NCBI GenBank assembly: GCA_016748015.1
Contig: JAAOMT010000263.1
Coordinates: forward strand, 64,193-128,192
Direction of reading: 5' to 3'
DNA from: Geosiphon pyriformis
Lineage: Eukaryota; Glomeromycota; Glomeromycetes; Archaeosporales; Geosiphonaceae
Length of the DNA: 64,000 bases
The notes under the pieces: model-generated
The model's input: only the letters and a program-made list of their open reading frames with translations
Told to the model about the DNA's origin: nothing
Database searches by the model: none
Translations under genes and position numbers: made by a program
In this document: positions 1 through 12,242 of the stretch, in pieces
Layout of the letters: each line of letters opens with the position of its first letter
How positions within the stretch are numbered: position 1 is the stretch's first letter

Positions 1-317
1 AACCAATAAACAAATATAAATAAAATATTAGCAAGTATATTTTAAGCAAACTAAACTTACCGAAGTATCACCTCAAACATTTGTGGTGAAATATTAGGCT
101 TAGAGAAGATAATGGTGTTATTTTCTCTTTTAACCCAATTACTAGAGAGTGCTACAGCAAAATAGGAGGATCTTGCTGCTAAAATCTGCGAGTGAGCATG
201 AAAAGTTTTAGTATTAAGACCATTACCGACGATAATCCTAACATCTACGAATATTTCGTTATTCAATAAGGTGCCGAAGTCGCGAAGTAAAGCGTGGAGG
301 AGTTTTTGGGACGCCAT
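1..317 (-). CDS. BTB/POZ-domain protein, first exon only (runs off the left edge)
   Basis: Minus-strand exon coding 85 residues of a BTB/POZ domain. It has the hallmarks LLNNEIFVDVRIIVG, then FHAHSQILAARSSYF, then NISPQMFEVILR. I chose the ATG at 317 (MASQKLL...) because the domain starts there and a TATAAA lies about 30 bases upstream; an in-frame alternative start at 383 would overlap that TATA box. The exon ends at 61 in CTTCG followed by GTAAGTTTAG, a clear 5' splice site in phase 2, so bases 1-60 are intron. The rest (probably BACK and TLDc domains, as in the related copy at 60.7-62.0 kb) lies outside the window. BTB proteins of this fungal family are expected to act as adaptors for protein-protein interaction; the exact role is unknown. 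Confidence 0.85.
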
Positions 318-345
318 GAATCTCCAGAAATCACAATTTTTGGTC

Positions 346-375
346 TTTATAACTCTGCCCACATTTTTGTTTACC
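346..375 (-). promoter_or_regulatory. TATAAA box and GGTAAACA motif upstream of the BTB gene
   Basis: On the minus strand TATAAA lies at 351-346 and GGTAAACA at 375-368, about 30 and 52 bases upstream of the chosen ATG. Both motifs, a GTGGGC between them and the ATTCATG context of the start recur in the same order upstream of the related gene at 60691. GTAAACA matches the core recognised by forkhead-type factors in general; binding here is inference. Confidence 0.5.
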
Positions 376-574
376 TTGAGCAAGATCCGTGAGTCACTAA
401 TAGCGCAGTTTATGGCGTAGTCTTTTATTTTTTAATCTGCGATTGATTATCACAGATAACGTGATTTTAATCTGAAATTTTTCATTTAAACAATATACCC
501 CTACAATAAATTATTCCCATAGCCATCGAGTATTTTTACTGCGTCAGTTAACAAATATTCTATTTAAAATAAAT

Positions 575-1270
575 TACCAGAGAGCACTGCCTACAGTAAT
601 CGGGTATTATTCAAAACTTTTTAATCAGAAAATTGAATAGTAACCGTGGGTACTATACATGCATGGGGATACTTTATAAGATAGCAAAAAAATAATCGAA
701 CACAAATTATGTAAACCTTTTAAAGCTAAGATAATTAAAATAATTTTTATAATATATTCTAATATTTGATTATTTTTAACAGATTTGTCACATTTATAAT
801 GAAGGGATGGCAAATGAAATTAAAGAATATACTCCTTCTGGCAAAATTAAATGACCATCCTATGCAACAGTGGCTGAATGGGTGAAAAATGCATTGAAAT
901 TCCCTTAATTCAAAGATCATTCAAATGTTGTGGCATTTCAAATAAAATGGATAGATTGGAGGAAAAATTACTTCTCCATTTTCGAATGTACAATCTAATA
1001 GTATTAATATTATTGTAATTCATTTTTAACAAGAAAGCAAAATACGTGATTAATCTTTGAATAATTATGAAAATAATTATAATATAGAAAAGAGGATTAT
1101 AATGTTGACGAAAGTAATGAAACTGAAACAATATATATTAATAGTCATGAAGACTAAATATATAATAAATTCATAAAACACTCGGGTTTTATTCAATTCT
1201 TCAAAATTAAAATCGTGTAGTGTACGCGGTCTTAATTATGGCAGGATACCATAGGCAGTGCTCTATGGTA
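575..1270. mobile_element. MITE-like element with 24-bp terminal inverted repeats
   Basis: The 24 bases at 575-598 and the reverse complement of 1247-1270 agree at 21 positions and share the core AGAGCACTGCCTA. The flanking 15-20 bases outside each arm are also similar in inverted orientation. The roughly 700-base interior is AT-rich with no convincing coding frame, which fits a non-autonomous DNA transposon. I could not identify the superfamily or a clean target-site duplication. Confidence 0.5.
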
Positions 1271-3080
1271 TTATATTAGATTTATTTGAATAATTAAATT
1301 TTATGTTTATTTAATTTATGAATTATCAAGGGGAACAAACAAATTTTCATAAATAATGTGCCGCAAAACATGTTTTTTATGGTCTGAAAGGCGTTAGGGT
1401 TGACCAAATGTTGTTAAATTGTGCCAAACCCTTTGTTTAAAATTATTTAAATTGATGGGATAGAAATATTAAGTTAAGCTGAAATTGATACCATCAAGGT
1501 AAGTGCGAAATATATGTTCGTAATTCTTGGTAGTTAAATTATTTTCTTGATTAAGAAAAGTTTAAAAGAGTGCACTAACATAATAGCATAGGAAATGAAG
1601 ATGTATTTTCTATCGCGCATCGGTAGAAAAATGGTATGCAATATATATTTCTAACTTTTTTGTCGAGATAAAAATTTTTTTACACCGAAAGGAATGGTAA
1701 CATTTCAACAAAGGTTTTTTGTGAGTCAAAGCTATATGTCTTTAGCAATATAGAGTGAAAGCTCTTAATGAGATTTAGCCAAAGTTTAATCAAAGGAAAT
1801 AAAAAATCACTTACCAAAGCATAAGATTTTTATGCAAAAGAATCAAAATTTTGAAGTTACATTCATTTTTTATTTATAAGAGTAAAATTTAAATTTATTA
1901 AGAAAATCAAACATATACGTATGACAAATTCAAACCGGAATATTTAAAATGAGAGTATTAATCTAATAGCATATTCTCTTGAAGATAGAATGAAAACAAT
2001 ATGTTTCATTGTCAAAATTAATTAAAAAAATTCCTTTTAAATTCTTACTACAATGTTTATTTAAAAATTAAATTGTGGTTTTTTGTGATCTTCCAAAAAG
2101 ATATGTGAAACTACAATAAATATGAAGTTAAAAATGCTGTAAAGAAAAATGAAAAAGATGACTTGAATGCCATAAAGAATTTGTCGTTTATTTTAAGTTT
2201 TATTTAATAACAAAACTTTGAAAATAAAATGTAAATAAAGATAAGTTTAATTTTTATTTTTTGATATTCAAAAAATTTAAATCAAATTATTTTAAATCAG
2301 TAATAAAACATATTCAAAAAGTACATAATTTAATGAAAATTTCAAAGCACTAATTAATAATATTAATTTTTTTTATTTATTTTTAAAAATTGGACAACTT
2401 TAAAATTTTATTTACAATTTATTTGTATTTAAACCAATTTTTTTTTACTTTTTAAAGAAATAACAATTAATATTTAGCCTTCTATAGTATATTTCGAATT
2501 TTTGATTCTAAAACAAGAATTTTAAAATTTATTATTATACCAAAAATTAAGATAATATACTTAAAAAAAAATGAAATTTGAAAAAACTATAAATATTTTT
2601 TTTGATCAAATTGAATTCATGTAATTCAAACCTATTTTTTTTATTTTTATTTAAAATAAAATGTAAATGTAACAAATAAGTATTATATAAATTGCAAATT
2701 AATTGTAATTAAGCATTAGACTAATTAAAATTCTATGTAAATAATTCTGATTTTCTGTATATTTTAAAATATGTATCTATATGCCAATTTATTTATATTA
2801 CCAAATTTTAAAAAATTTGTTTTTTATATCGATAATTTCTTGTCAAAATTTTTGCTTTTAAAAATATTTGTAGTTACAGTATTTTATATTTTTGAAAGTT
2901 TTAAATTATAAGTTATGTTAATATTAATTGTTTTATGAAAATTAAATGTTTTCTTGTTAAAATTATTACCAATAAAATTTTTGATTTTATTTTATATAAA
3001 AAAATATTACTTACAAAGATTAATTTAAAATTCATTAATTTAAATAAAAAAATTCAATTAATCTTTGTTATATATTTCAG
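1271..3080. other. Gene-free, very AT-rich stretch
   Basis: No credible gene seen. From about 1850 onward the sequence becomes extremely AT-rich with long A and T runs, ending abruptly at the GC-richer retroelement remnant at 3081. Confidence 0.7.
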
Positions 3081-4130
3081 GTGTTGGACTGCCGAGATCG
3101 TCAAGCGGCGATCGCTGCTTGCAAATCGGAGATTCTGTCGGGTGCGCCTGATTATCGCACTGCGATGGATGTTTGGCTGGCAAAGCCGGGGCATGTAGTC
3201 CATCCCTTTGGTTACAAAAAAACAATTTTTGATGAGCGGTATCGATGTTTCAATATTTTACAGCGCCAGGCGGTATGCCAGAGGTTTTTATGATATCGCC
3301 GAAGTAGTAGACTGGGAGAGAACCGTGATGGTCTGGCACCTTGAAGTCAGGTACCACGAGCAGGAAGTCGGCTGGATTTCGTTACGCAATGAAAGTCCTG
3401 CATGGTTTATTGCCGGTTGCTGAGAGAATGAAGATTTACAATAAGGATTATCTCAGCTTCAAATGTTTTAAATGTGATGAAGTAGAGTCGTCAGATCATG
3501 TTTTTGAATGCTGCGCTGATGCGGGATTGAGGGTATCCATTTTGAATTATGTTGAGAATTTTTGGAAATCTGAAGTTGGCGAGCAGTGGTACGGTTCAAA
3601 ATTTGGTCTGAATTTGGCCGATTTGAATTGTTGAGTGATGTTACTGATGCTGCAAGGAAGTATATGACGCTAGCCAAGGGCTTCGTTTTTAAGGATTGGT
3701 TCGTGGATTTACATAGTATCTTCGGGTCTGCGAAGCTGGCCACGGCAAAAGTTGTGGAACTTGTTAGATTGGTTATAGATCTTCACAGACAACGAGTCTG
3801 GATGGATACGACTTCCAGATGGAGAAGCAGGGTTTGATCAGGAATGAGGATTCTGAGATTATCGATCAAGTGAGAAGATTAGATAAGGGTAGGTCGGTTT
3901 TGGTGGAAAGGTGCGGTTGTTGTATAGGTTACGGGTTCACGAAAGAAGCGTTTGATATCACATATTGCAACTTTGGTTTGCGAGGAATTTTTGAATTCAA
4001 TCGTGGCGGATTTTTGCGTGTTAGTTGCTAGTGTGGTCTTGATTGGCTCAGGTGTTGATCAAGTGTATAGAGCGTTTAATATAGAACATATGAGTGTTGG
4101 ACAAAAAAAGATTTTAATTATTGATTTATA
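3081..4130 (+). pseudogene. LINE-type non-LTR retrotransposon remnant (reverse-transcriptase zinc-binding end)
   Basis: A GC-richer island carrying the C-terminal part of a LINE-like polyprotein spread over all three forward frames. Around 3390-3530 the reading GFRYAMKVLHGLLPVAERMK leads to C-F-K-C, then D-H-V-F-E-C. This C-x2-C...H-x3-C pattern after a helical 'hGllPtaerl' segment is the zinc-binding domain found at the end of many plant and fungal LINE reverse transcriptases (zf-RVT). Coherent protein moves from the frame at 3081 to that at 3208, then to that at 3341, then back at about 3620, so at least three frameshifts are present. The 5' part (endonuclease and polymerase) is missing: the sequence changes abruptly to AT-rich DNA at 3080, as in 5'-truncated LINE copies. 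Confidence 0.75.
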
Positions 4131-7100
4131 TATTTTTTGGAAGAATAACCTTGATTTTACAAAATTTTGAGTTTTTGTTTTGATTTTAATTGATTTTGCT
4201 GAATCTTTAATGATTCTGATAAAATTCTAGAAATTTTATTCAAAACACTCAGATTTGGTCAAACTTTAATTGATTTTACCAATTTTAATATGTGGATAAT
4301 TCAATTATTGTATTTAATTGAATTTTTGAATTTTTGCAAATCAAGTTAATAATAATAGAAATACCGAAAAATTAAATTATGAAAATTAAGAATAATTTAT
4401 ATTGTTTGTTTTAAATGTCAATTAATAATTCAACAAATTAAAAAATTAAAAAAATAGTTATTAATTTTTTGTATCTAAAAAGCTGATATTTTAGAAATAT
4501 GTTGCTGATAATTTTTGTAAGCTGACATAAAATTATAAAATTTAGATTAAACTTTAATCTTATAATAATTCAAATTATTTAAAATATTATATTATCATAT
4601 TATTTTATAATAAAATACTATTTTAATTATTTTACTTAATAATAAATACTTGAAATAAAAACAGACAATGCATTGCACAATGATTTTATGTGTCATTATT
4701 TTACCAAATCTGTGCAAAAATAAAATAATTCTAATTCATTAAATCAACGGGTTCAGTGTTTTAGCAGTAATAAAAAAATTATCCATTTTAAAATTCATCG
4801 AAAATAATTGAAATTCATTTAAGGTTTTTGGAACTGTTTTTTATTTTAGTAAGCCTAAATAATGCTATTTACTAGACCAACATATAAGCAAATTGTATTT
4901 ATTTTATTTTTTATTATATAACAAGTAGCTGTAAAAACTTAATTCTATTCATTTACAGTTTTTGATATTACAACTATTTATTGAGTTTAAATTCAATATT
5001 AATAAAAAGAAATTGTGAATCAAAAGTATTGAAAATAAAAACTGTAAAATCTGATCTTGCTGAATTTTTTTACTATTACTTAGAATTTGGTAATAATATT
5101 TTTTAATTTATAAAAAAATGATAATAAATTTTTGTTTATATTTGTGCTTTAATATGATTTTTTAATAACTTATTTTTTGATTTTAAAAAAATATTAATAA
5201 ACAAAACAAGACAAAACTAATTGTTAAAAAGACTATTTTTACATTAATAATACAGTTTTTTTTGTTAACTGTATTAATAAATAAAACTTTTTATCTTTTA
5301 CAATTTTTTTTGCTATTAAATTATTTATATGTGTAACTACATAATAAATCTATTTTTCGGAATTATTTTCTAAGAATAAGCTCTAATAAAGACATGTTAA
5401 TAGATAATTTAGATTAAAATATACTGGCAAATTTAAGATTTGTAAAAAGTAACTGATTTATAATAACCTACAAAAATATTATAAAAAAGTGTTAATTTTG
5501 TTGTAATTATTCTTCTGTGTAATGATTTCACATTTTTTCAAGAAATTTTCTATGTAGAAAAAGTATCGTGACAACAGATGAATTAAATATTAATTGTTTA
5601 AGATTTTTCAAGATATAAGATGCTTGTTAATTAATATAATAATGTGGTTTAATAAAGAAAGCTATGGAAAGTTTTATCTTTAACAGTTCTTTGAATTTAA
5701 GCTTTGAATGATGTAAAAAGATCAAAAATAATATTGAGCCAAAATTAGACAACACAAACCACAGAGAGCATATACTAGTCTGAATTGCCTATCTACTTGA
5801 TCACTCATGCCCAAGAAATAGCATATGTGAATGCTACAGAAATGTAAAGACCAAACATTTTTCTTCCTTATACAATTAGAATGAGATGTAATAAAATTGC
5901 AGTAAAGCAAACAAACCTGAATGGTTTTCTCCTATACCATCAGAATAAGGTGATTTACCTTCACTAATTTCTTTAGACATTTTTACTTTCCTGAGCACAA
6001 ATTTCAGACTATTTTTTGACCAAAATGTATGCACAGTTGTTAAAAGACCAGATATTTTTTTCCTCCATCCCATTGAAATGAGGTGTAGCACAATTGTTAG
6101 CAAACTGTCCATGCAATGATGAACAGCTCATAGTGCGTTAAAATTATAAATGTGGTCAATTTAATTAAATCCATATTTACTTCAAGTTTTATGTTGTAAT
6201 AAAATAGAAATTGAGAAAAGATTTATTTTATTACTAAACGTCCCATCATTGCAAAGGTTATGAAAAGTGAAAATATTTATACTGTGAGTCCTTTTTGTTA
6301 CTTATTATTAGCAAAAATTTTCAATCCATTGAAATATGCAGCATAGGATTTTGGTTTCTTAGTACGAAAAATATGGATTTCATTTTTATTTATATTATTA
6401 TGAATTCCACACGATAAATTTAGGCCAGTCCAAAAATTGCGCATTTTTTTAAAAAAAGCAACTTATATACAAAATATAGGTAAGATTATCAACAAACTCT
6501 TTCTCTGTTCTAATAATCTCGAAAATAATTTCTTGTCGTTTAATTGTTTCAGAATCCAATTCTTTTTTGATTTCAGCTGGTACTTTAGCTTCAGAATTTG
6601 GCGGTAATGTAATGACAAGGTTATTTTATAGTATCAAATTATATTTCTCTTCTCGAAACAAATAATTGATTAAGCAACGTCAATAGATTTCAAGCAGTTT
6701 TAACACTTTAAAAAGCTTATTTTTGAAAGTATGACTCATAAATAGTACATTATTATTCTAATTTTGCTTTAAAAATTTACAGTTGCCTCTATCAAAATTT
6801 GCTTTTCTCAGGACTTCTTGTGCTGGCCGGTAAAGACAACTATTCGGTTGAAAAAATTTAAATTCCAATGACATCTAGGCTAAATCGATCATATATTTAA
6901 TGGATTTTCGAATGGAAATACTTTGCTCAAACATATTTCCTGCTCAAAAGATTGAAATATTGTTTATAGAAGAAAGCTTTTTATCAATTTTTTGAAGATA
7001 AAGAAAAAGTCATATTGTCAGCTATGTTAGATTTGGAAAAAGTTAAATTTGTAATAGTGAAAAGATTCAGCAAACTTCAACTGTTTTTTAACATACTTGA

Positions 7101-8590
7101 AATTGAGTTTAGAACTTCTTTTTCTCAAAATTCAAATTTACAATCAGAGATGATAACAACGACTTGAAAAAGCGAATCCATTTTTAAAGACAGACTAGAA
7201 AATTTGGGCTAAAATGGGATGGACCATTGCTGCTGAAAAATGGTGCACATAAACTGAAACTAGATAACAAAAATACATGTACTTGAGATATAAAAGAAAA
7301 AATTATATATTTGTTCTCATGTCTTTAGGTTAATTAATTTTTTTTTGAATATACTGTGAATATAAAACATTCCCGTTGTTACCATCCACCAATGACAATT
7401 TTACCCGCGAGAATTAACATTTTGGCCAAATGATATCGATAAAATCAGAGGGTAGGATGTATTCTTTCAGGGGTAAAAAATTTTTACACAAATTCAAAAA
7501 ATCATTTTGCATTATAAATGGCTTTTCAACTGAAATTGTTTTCATACACATCAATATTATTAACTTATGAATAATAAATTTGGGTTTATCATCATTTTCA
7601 AATTTTCTAGAAATTTCACTAAATTATGCAACAAAAAAACTTCTAATATCAATATTTTCATTTTCATTAGGGAGTTTAGCCTTGATTAATTTGAAAAAAC
7701 TCTATTTTCAAATTATGAATTGTTTTGTTTTAAATTTCTTATGGACATATGTTCTGTATTAATAAAATAAAATGAAATGGTTCTTGGGTTTCATATAATG
7801 TGTATCCCAGAATATCAAATAAAAATTTTGACCAACCCTATGAGAAAAGATGTACAATAAACCGAATCCACTATTACCCTCATAATACTAACCAATTATA
7901 CAACATTGTCAAATCAAAAGTGCAAGAAAGAACTACAGAAGAAATCTGAAAACTGGAAAATTCTTTTAGAAGTAACAGATTAAGTTGTTACTTACAATTC
8001 GTTAGATTTATAATTCTGTTCAATCAGAAAAGAATAAGAACATTATTTAACTCAAATCAACATTTTTTTGTTTCTAATAAAATATAGTCTTTATTGACTA
8101 GTACATTGCCCTGTCCCTGAGGGCACTTTAAAGGCTTGATAAATTAAATACCTTTTTGGTTAATAATATAGAATTTAAAAAATTATATTGGATTTTGGAA
8201 TCTAATCCCAATCATAGTTTATAATCCTCGGACCTCTCAATCTGAGCATTTCCTTAAATCTTTTTTCTTTTATTTTGATTAAATCAACGTTTTCCCTTGA
8301 TTTTCAAGTTCTTATTCAAACATTGCTTTAGTGAATAAAACGATTTTTTTCCAAATAAACAAGACATGATGAATCTCAGATTACAAAAATAAAAATCTCA
8401 AGGTAAATCTTCAATAATTTGAAAAAATATTTGCAAGACATTTTCACAAAAATATATTTAAGCAAGAAGGTGCAAACAAAAAATTAATTCTTTCATATTG
8501 ACCAACTTCAATGGAATTGATAAACTTATTTTTCATTTAAAATCTCAAATCTCAACTTAAACGTATTTTGATAATTTTAAACTATCCTCT
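4131..8590. other. Long gene-free region, AT-rich, with a degenerate direct repeat
   Basis: No gene could be supported. Bases 4131-5650 are extremely AT-rich. Around 5850-5905 and 6027-6090 there are two diverged copies of one segment (GACCA...TTTTTTCCT...AATGAGaTGTA...AGCAAAC), which suggests an old tandem duplication or element. Short minus-strand frames at 5722-6112 overlap this repeat and look accidental. A small hairpin (TGCCCT-7-AGGGCA) lies near 8106. Confidence 0.55.
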
Positions 8591-9376
8591 TTATAGATGG
8601 GCATTAAACTCCATTTTTCGATAAATTATACCTAAACTTAAAACCCAATCTTGATTGAAATTCCCATGGGCACCAACGATTTCATGTCCACGCGGAGCAC
8701 TAAGAACTCTACCGCTTGATCCTGACTTTCCATTTTTCGTGAACCATCCGGAACTTCGTCCCCAACTTGTTCGAATCAGAAAGTCAAGCAAACCATTCTC
8801 ATTACTGTGAACCTCAATTGAAAGGATGTGTTCATTTTCATTTATGGAAAATGAATGAAATTGTTTCCAGAATCGATTATAAATTGGGGATGCACCAAAT
8901 TTGACCGAAATCCCATCAGACCAAGTGAATTCTATACATGAAATCCATTTTCTCAAAAGTCCATAAGAGTGCCAGGCGGTAATACGGGAAAGATTGGAAA
9001 ATTGATTTTGAGTTGAATTGATGGAAATGTAATTTGCTCTAAGTGGACCGAAATTATCCAAAGTTTTGGAAAGAAAAAGGTTGAAGCATCGTCCAGAGAC
9101 ATTGCCATATGCAATTGAATATTTTAGATCAGTTTCTCTTTTTAGGAATTCAGTCTCAAATTTAATCGGTTTATTAGGAATTGCGGCTAATTCTAGATTA
9201 GGTGTGGTCGATTCAGTGGTCATTTCAAATACAGCCAGTGGAGTTATAATTGGCTCACTATCAGAAATTTCAATTTCAGGTAGCTCAACTGTAGCCAATT
9301 CAACTTTAGGTGAATCATTTGTAGTTGTAGCCGGTTCAGATCCGATCGGTTCATCATGAGGTATGTCCTTCTTCAT
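8591..9376 (-). CDS. Jacalin-like lectin domain protein
   Basis: Single-exon frame of 261 residues. Residues 1-75 are acidic, Ser/Thr/Pro-rich and low-complexity, with no signal peptide or membrane segment. Residues from about 85 to the end have the strand pattern of a jacalin-type beta-prism: WISCIEFTWSDGISVKFG, then a repeat of hydrophobic strands, and near the C-terminus GHEIVGAHGNF...WVLSLGIIY, which resembles the closing 'I.GfhG....l.slG' strands of the family. Jacalin-like domains bind mono- or oligosaccharides, often mannose or galactose; the ligand here is unknown. The stop is followed by AT-rich DNA. An additional upstream exon cannot be excluded. The family call rests on motif pattern only. 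Confidence 0.6.
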   Translation of the reverse strand: MKKDIPHDEPIGSEPATTTNDSPKVELATVELPEIEISDSEPIITPLAVFEMTTESTTPNLELAAIPNKPIKFETEFLKRETDLKYSIAYGNVSGRCFNLFLSKTLDNFGPLRANYISINSTQNQFSNLSRITAWHSYGLLRKWISCIEFTWSDGISVKFGASPIYNRFWKQFHSFSINENEHILSIEVHSNENGLLDFLIRTSWGRSSGWFTKNGKSGSSGRVLSAPRGHEIVGAHGNFNQDWVLSLGIIYRKMEFNAHL

Positions 9377-10129
9377 TTCAGTTGGCTATTTTCACATTTG
9401 AGAAATTTATTTGACGAAATTAGAAGCTTCGAGAATTTGGATGAATTCAAATATAATTATTGTAAAAAAATTTCATTTAATTTTTTCTGGTACTTCAGAT
9501 TAAACCTGCGACCCCACCCGCCGATTCACTATCAAATATATTTTTTTTACCAATTATATTTTTGCAATCTGCAAAAGATCAAAATCAATACCATAATCAA
9601 AAGAATTCCCAAATAATCGATTCAATTTTTTTATGATCACTTGTTCAGAGGTAAGAAATAGGGATGTTGAAGTTTTTCCGTCAATCCGACCGCTTTAAAA
9701 AATATGCAGCAACAAATAAATATTGCATGCACCTCAGCCATTACAAGTTTGGCGTGAGAGTAAAAATCAAGAAATAATAGTTCCATAGAATTTATCGATG
9801 GAACGAGCAAAAATAAAAACCAGGATATTTAAAATTGGTTGAAAGGATCAAAAAAAACAAGTGATTGGTGAAATTCATTTAGACCCTAAATGGTTTATGA
9901 TTTTTATCCCATAAATGGGGCACATTCAAAAGAGTAATTACTAAATGAAAATGAACCTTTTTAACAAATAGAATAATTTCGCTATTTTTTATTTTGGTTT
10001 TAAGTATATAGTGCCTTTAAATAAAAAATGCTAAGATTGAGGCACGAAAAATTTGTATAATGTAGTAAACTTTTGATTATCAGAAATTTGAAAAATTCAG
10101 AATACTATTAACTCAAAAATTGGCCTAGC
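9377..10129. other. Intergenic region
   Basis: Lies between two minus-strand genes and should hold the promoter of the lectin gene and the 3' end of the membrane-protein gene. No further coding sequence or clear motif seen. Confidence 0.5.
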
Positions 10130-11134
10130 TCAGCTCAACAAGGGAGCTCTCTCTGATCTTCTAAATCTACCAAATATTCCTGTACGTCTTATAAGCCTTT
10201 TGGCAAATGGTGAAAAGGAATATAAAAATAGGAAACATGCCACTCCAAATGCCACCATAGTAATAATGTTATCTTCTTGTTCAATCGAAATTCCAAAAAA
10301 CACCGATGCAATCACCAAACTGCCCAATACGTCATCATTATCTTTATAATTGATATATCCGAATGAGGTAATTATCAATATCAAAAATGAGACGGTCACT
10401 GATATATGATCAATCAATGATAAATTTCGAACACGATTTCGGTTTCGTGGATACGGAGCAAAATATACTGTTAATGCTGCAAAACTGTTGATCACGGCAT
10501 TAGTTATGGTCCAAGCATGATAAATTGAAAGTGGGGCGTGAATCCAAACAGAATCTTTTTTATTCTTTGCGGGGTATACACGACGAAGTCGGCGATAAAG
10601 GAATGTGGTATGAATGGCGAGGAGTATAGATAATGCTACTCCAAAAAAGTAGCCGTACGAATCACGAAAGACTAGAGCTTGCGAGGTGAGAGAAATCAAA
10701 AATACGAAATCGAGCTTGATTCCATTTAAAACTGTTTCACTGGCCACGGCGAAGAATTGATAAATTATGAAACCGAATAAAAGGAAATCCAACGGAAACC
10801 AGATTAGGTAGAATATATATGGTGAAGGTGATATTATTGTTGATGGCTACAGAAAAAAAGAAAGAAAGAAAGAAAGAAAGAAAGAAATGATATAATTGAG
10901 CGTATTTTCAAAAAATCTCTTTTAATTTTTTTTGAATTCAGCTCTGTTGTTATAATCTTTAAAATTTTAAAGATACTTGAAGTCGAACTTTAAATTCCAA
11001 AAGAAATATCTCTATCAAAAATTGATACTCACCCATTCTGTTTGAACGCCCAACATTTTTCCATGATGTAGTATGAACAAAGCGAACACAAAGATATTCA
11101 AAATTTTGATATAAGTTGAATAATAATCCGCCAT
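10130..11134 (-). CDS. Multi-pass membrane protein, TspO-like appearance (two exons)
   Basis: Exon 1 is 11134-11033 (34 codons, MADYYSTYIKILN...). Its donor is GTGAGT, and exon 2 runs 10846-10130 after the acceptor CTGTAG. Both sides are in phase 0, giving 272 residues. The 186-base intron contains a GAAA microsatellite. Exon 2 resumes PSTIISPSPYIFYLIWFPL, so its true start lies upstream of the first in-frame start-like codon. At least five hydrophobic segments are visible, a WIHAPLSIYHAWTITN motif sits near the middle, and the C-terminus is basic (RRTGIFGRFRRSERAPLLS). A tryptophan-rich, PxSxYxxW-like core with about five helices recalls the TspO/MBR (tryptophan-rich sensory protein) fold as seen in fungal homologues, but this is a resemblance only. 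Location is probably an internal or plasma membrane. Confidence 0.7.
10852..10887 (+). repeat. (GAAA)n microsatellite inside an intron
   Basis: Tandem AAAG/GAAA units lie in the intron of the TspO-like gene, close to the acceptor side. Confidence 0.9.
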
Positions 11135-11239
11135 GTTTTTCGAAAGAAAAAAAAAAAAAAAGAGTTTGAATTCAAAAATACAAAAATGTAATTTGAACCT
11201 GAACTCTATCAATAAAAATAGACCAATAATAAAATAAGA

Positions 11240-11241
11240 AC

Positions 11242-11273
<32 letters not shown>

Positions 11274-11292
11274 TAAAAATAATAATAATAAT
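11240..11292 (+). repeat. (AAT)n microsatellite
   Basis: Tandem AAT units with a few interruptions. Confidence 0.9.
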
Positions 11293-11308
11293 ACTACGGC
11301 TATTAATA

Positions 11309-11309
11309 T

Positions 11310-11341
<32 letters not shown>

Positions 11342-11345
11342 TTAC
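11309..11345 (+). repeat. (ACT)n microsatellite
   Basis: Twelve or so ACT units directly after the AAT tract; the two together produce a false serine-rich minus-strand frame. Confidence 0.9.
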
Positions 11346-12210
11346 TACAACAACTGCAACTACTAAAATTACAAAATGAAGCAGTGATGTTACTTAAATA
11401 AAAAATAACTAAATGGGACTTTCTTTTGTTATACAATTACCCAATCATAATGAATAAAAAAGAATGAGTAAATTTTTCAGGGGACCCTACATGAGCCGTT
11501 TTGGAAAAAGGCCTGTGGACATCAATTTAGTTTGTGTCTATTGCATCATACTTGGTTGATTATTTATACATCAAAAACCTCAGGTATTGTTGATTCATGT
11601 TAAAGAAAAATAGCCGATTGGATGATTTTCTATTAAACATTGATATCAGCACGTCTTTGGATCGAATTTTCACCTTTCTATCATTATGATAATGAAATGA
11701 TGCATTATGATGTTGATTCTCCTTTATTTTTCTTGAGTGCATACATCATTGTTGAGAGAAAATGACAATTTCTTTTTCATCAAAAAAAAAAAAAGAAAAA
11801 GAAAAAGAAAAAGAAAGAGGGGGATTTTTATTTGGCAGAATTTTATTTCAAAGCATGTGTAAATGATATCGAAATTACAGGTTTACTATCAAGTTAGTCT
11901 TGGCCGTTGATGAGCTTTGTGGTCACAACAATTTAATATTATTAATCAAAATGATCGATTTCAACATCTTTTCTGAAAAAATAAGCTAGCTATTTCGATT
12001 TCACAATAGCATTGAAACTTTTGGATTTTATTATAAAATTATAATTTGTCATTGTATGGAACTAAATACATAATCGGGGCTGTTGAAATTATAGATTTTT
12101 ATTGGATGGTTTTAAGAATAAAAAACAATGACCTTAATAGTGGATACCTTTAAAATTTGTGTAAAAAATGATTCAATTGTGATAGATAAATCAATAATAA
12201 TGGAATTAAT

Positions 12211-12242
12211 CGAAGAAGAAGAAGAAGAAGAAGAAGAAGAAG
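12211..12242 (+). repeat. (GAA)n microsatellite
   Basis: About ten perfect GAA units. Confidence 0.9.

Noticed and set aside
5722-6112. Two overlapping minus-strand frames
   Set aside because: No domain, and they lie on a degenerate direct repeat; composition is not gene-like.
9066-9359. Plus-strand frame of 97 codons opposite the lectin gene
   Set aside because: Shadow of the low-complexity N-terminus of the lectin gene on the other strand.
11209-11436. Minus-strand frame rich in Ser, Asn and Ile
   Set aside because: It is a translation of the AAT and ACT microsatellites with no other content.
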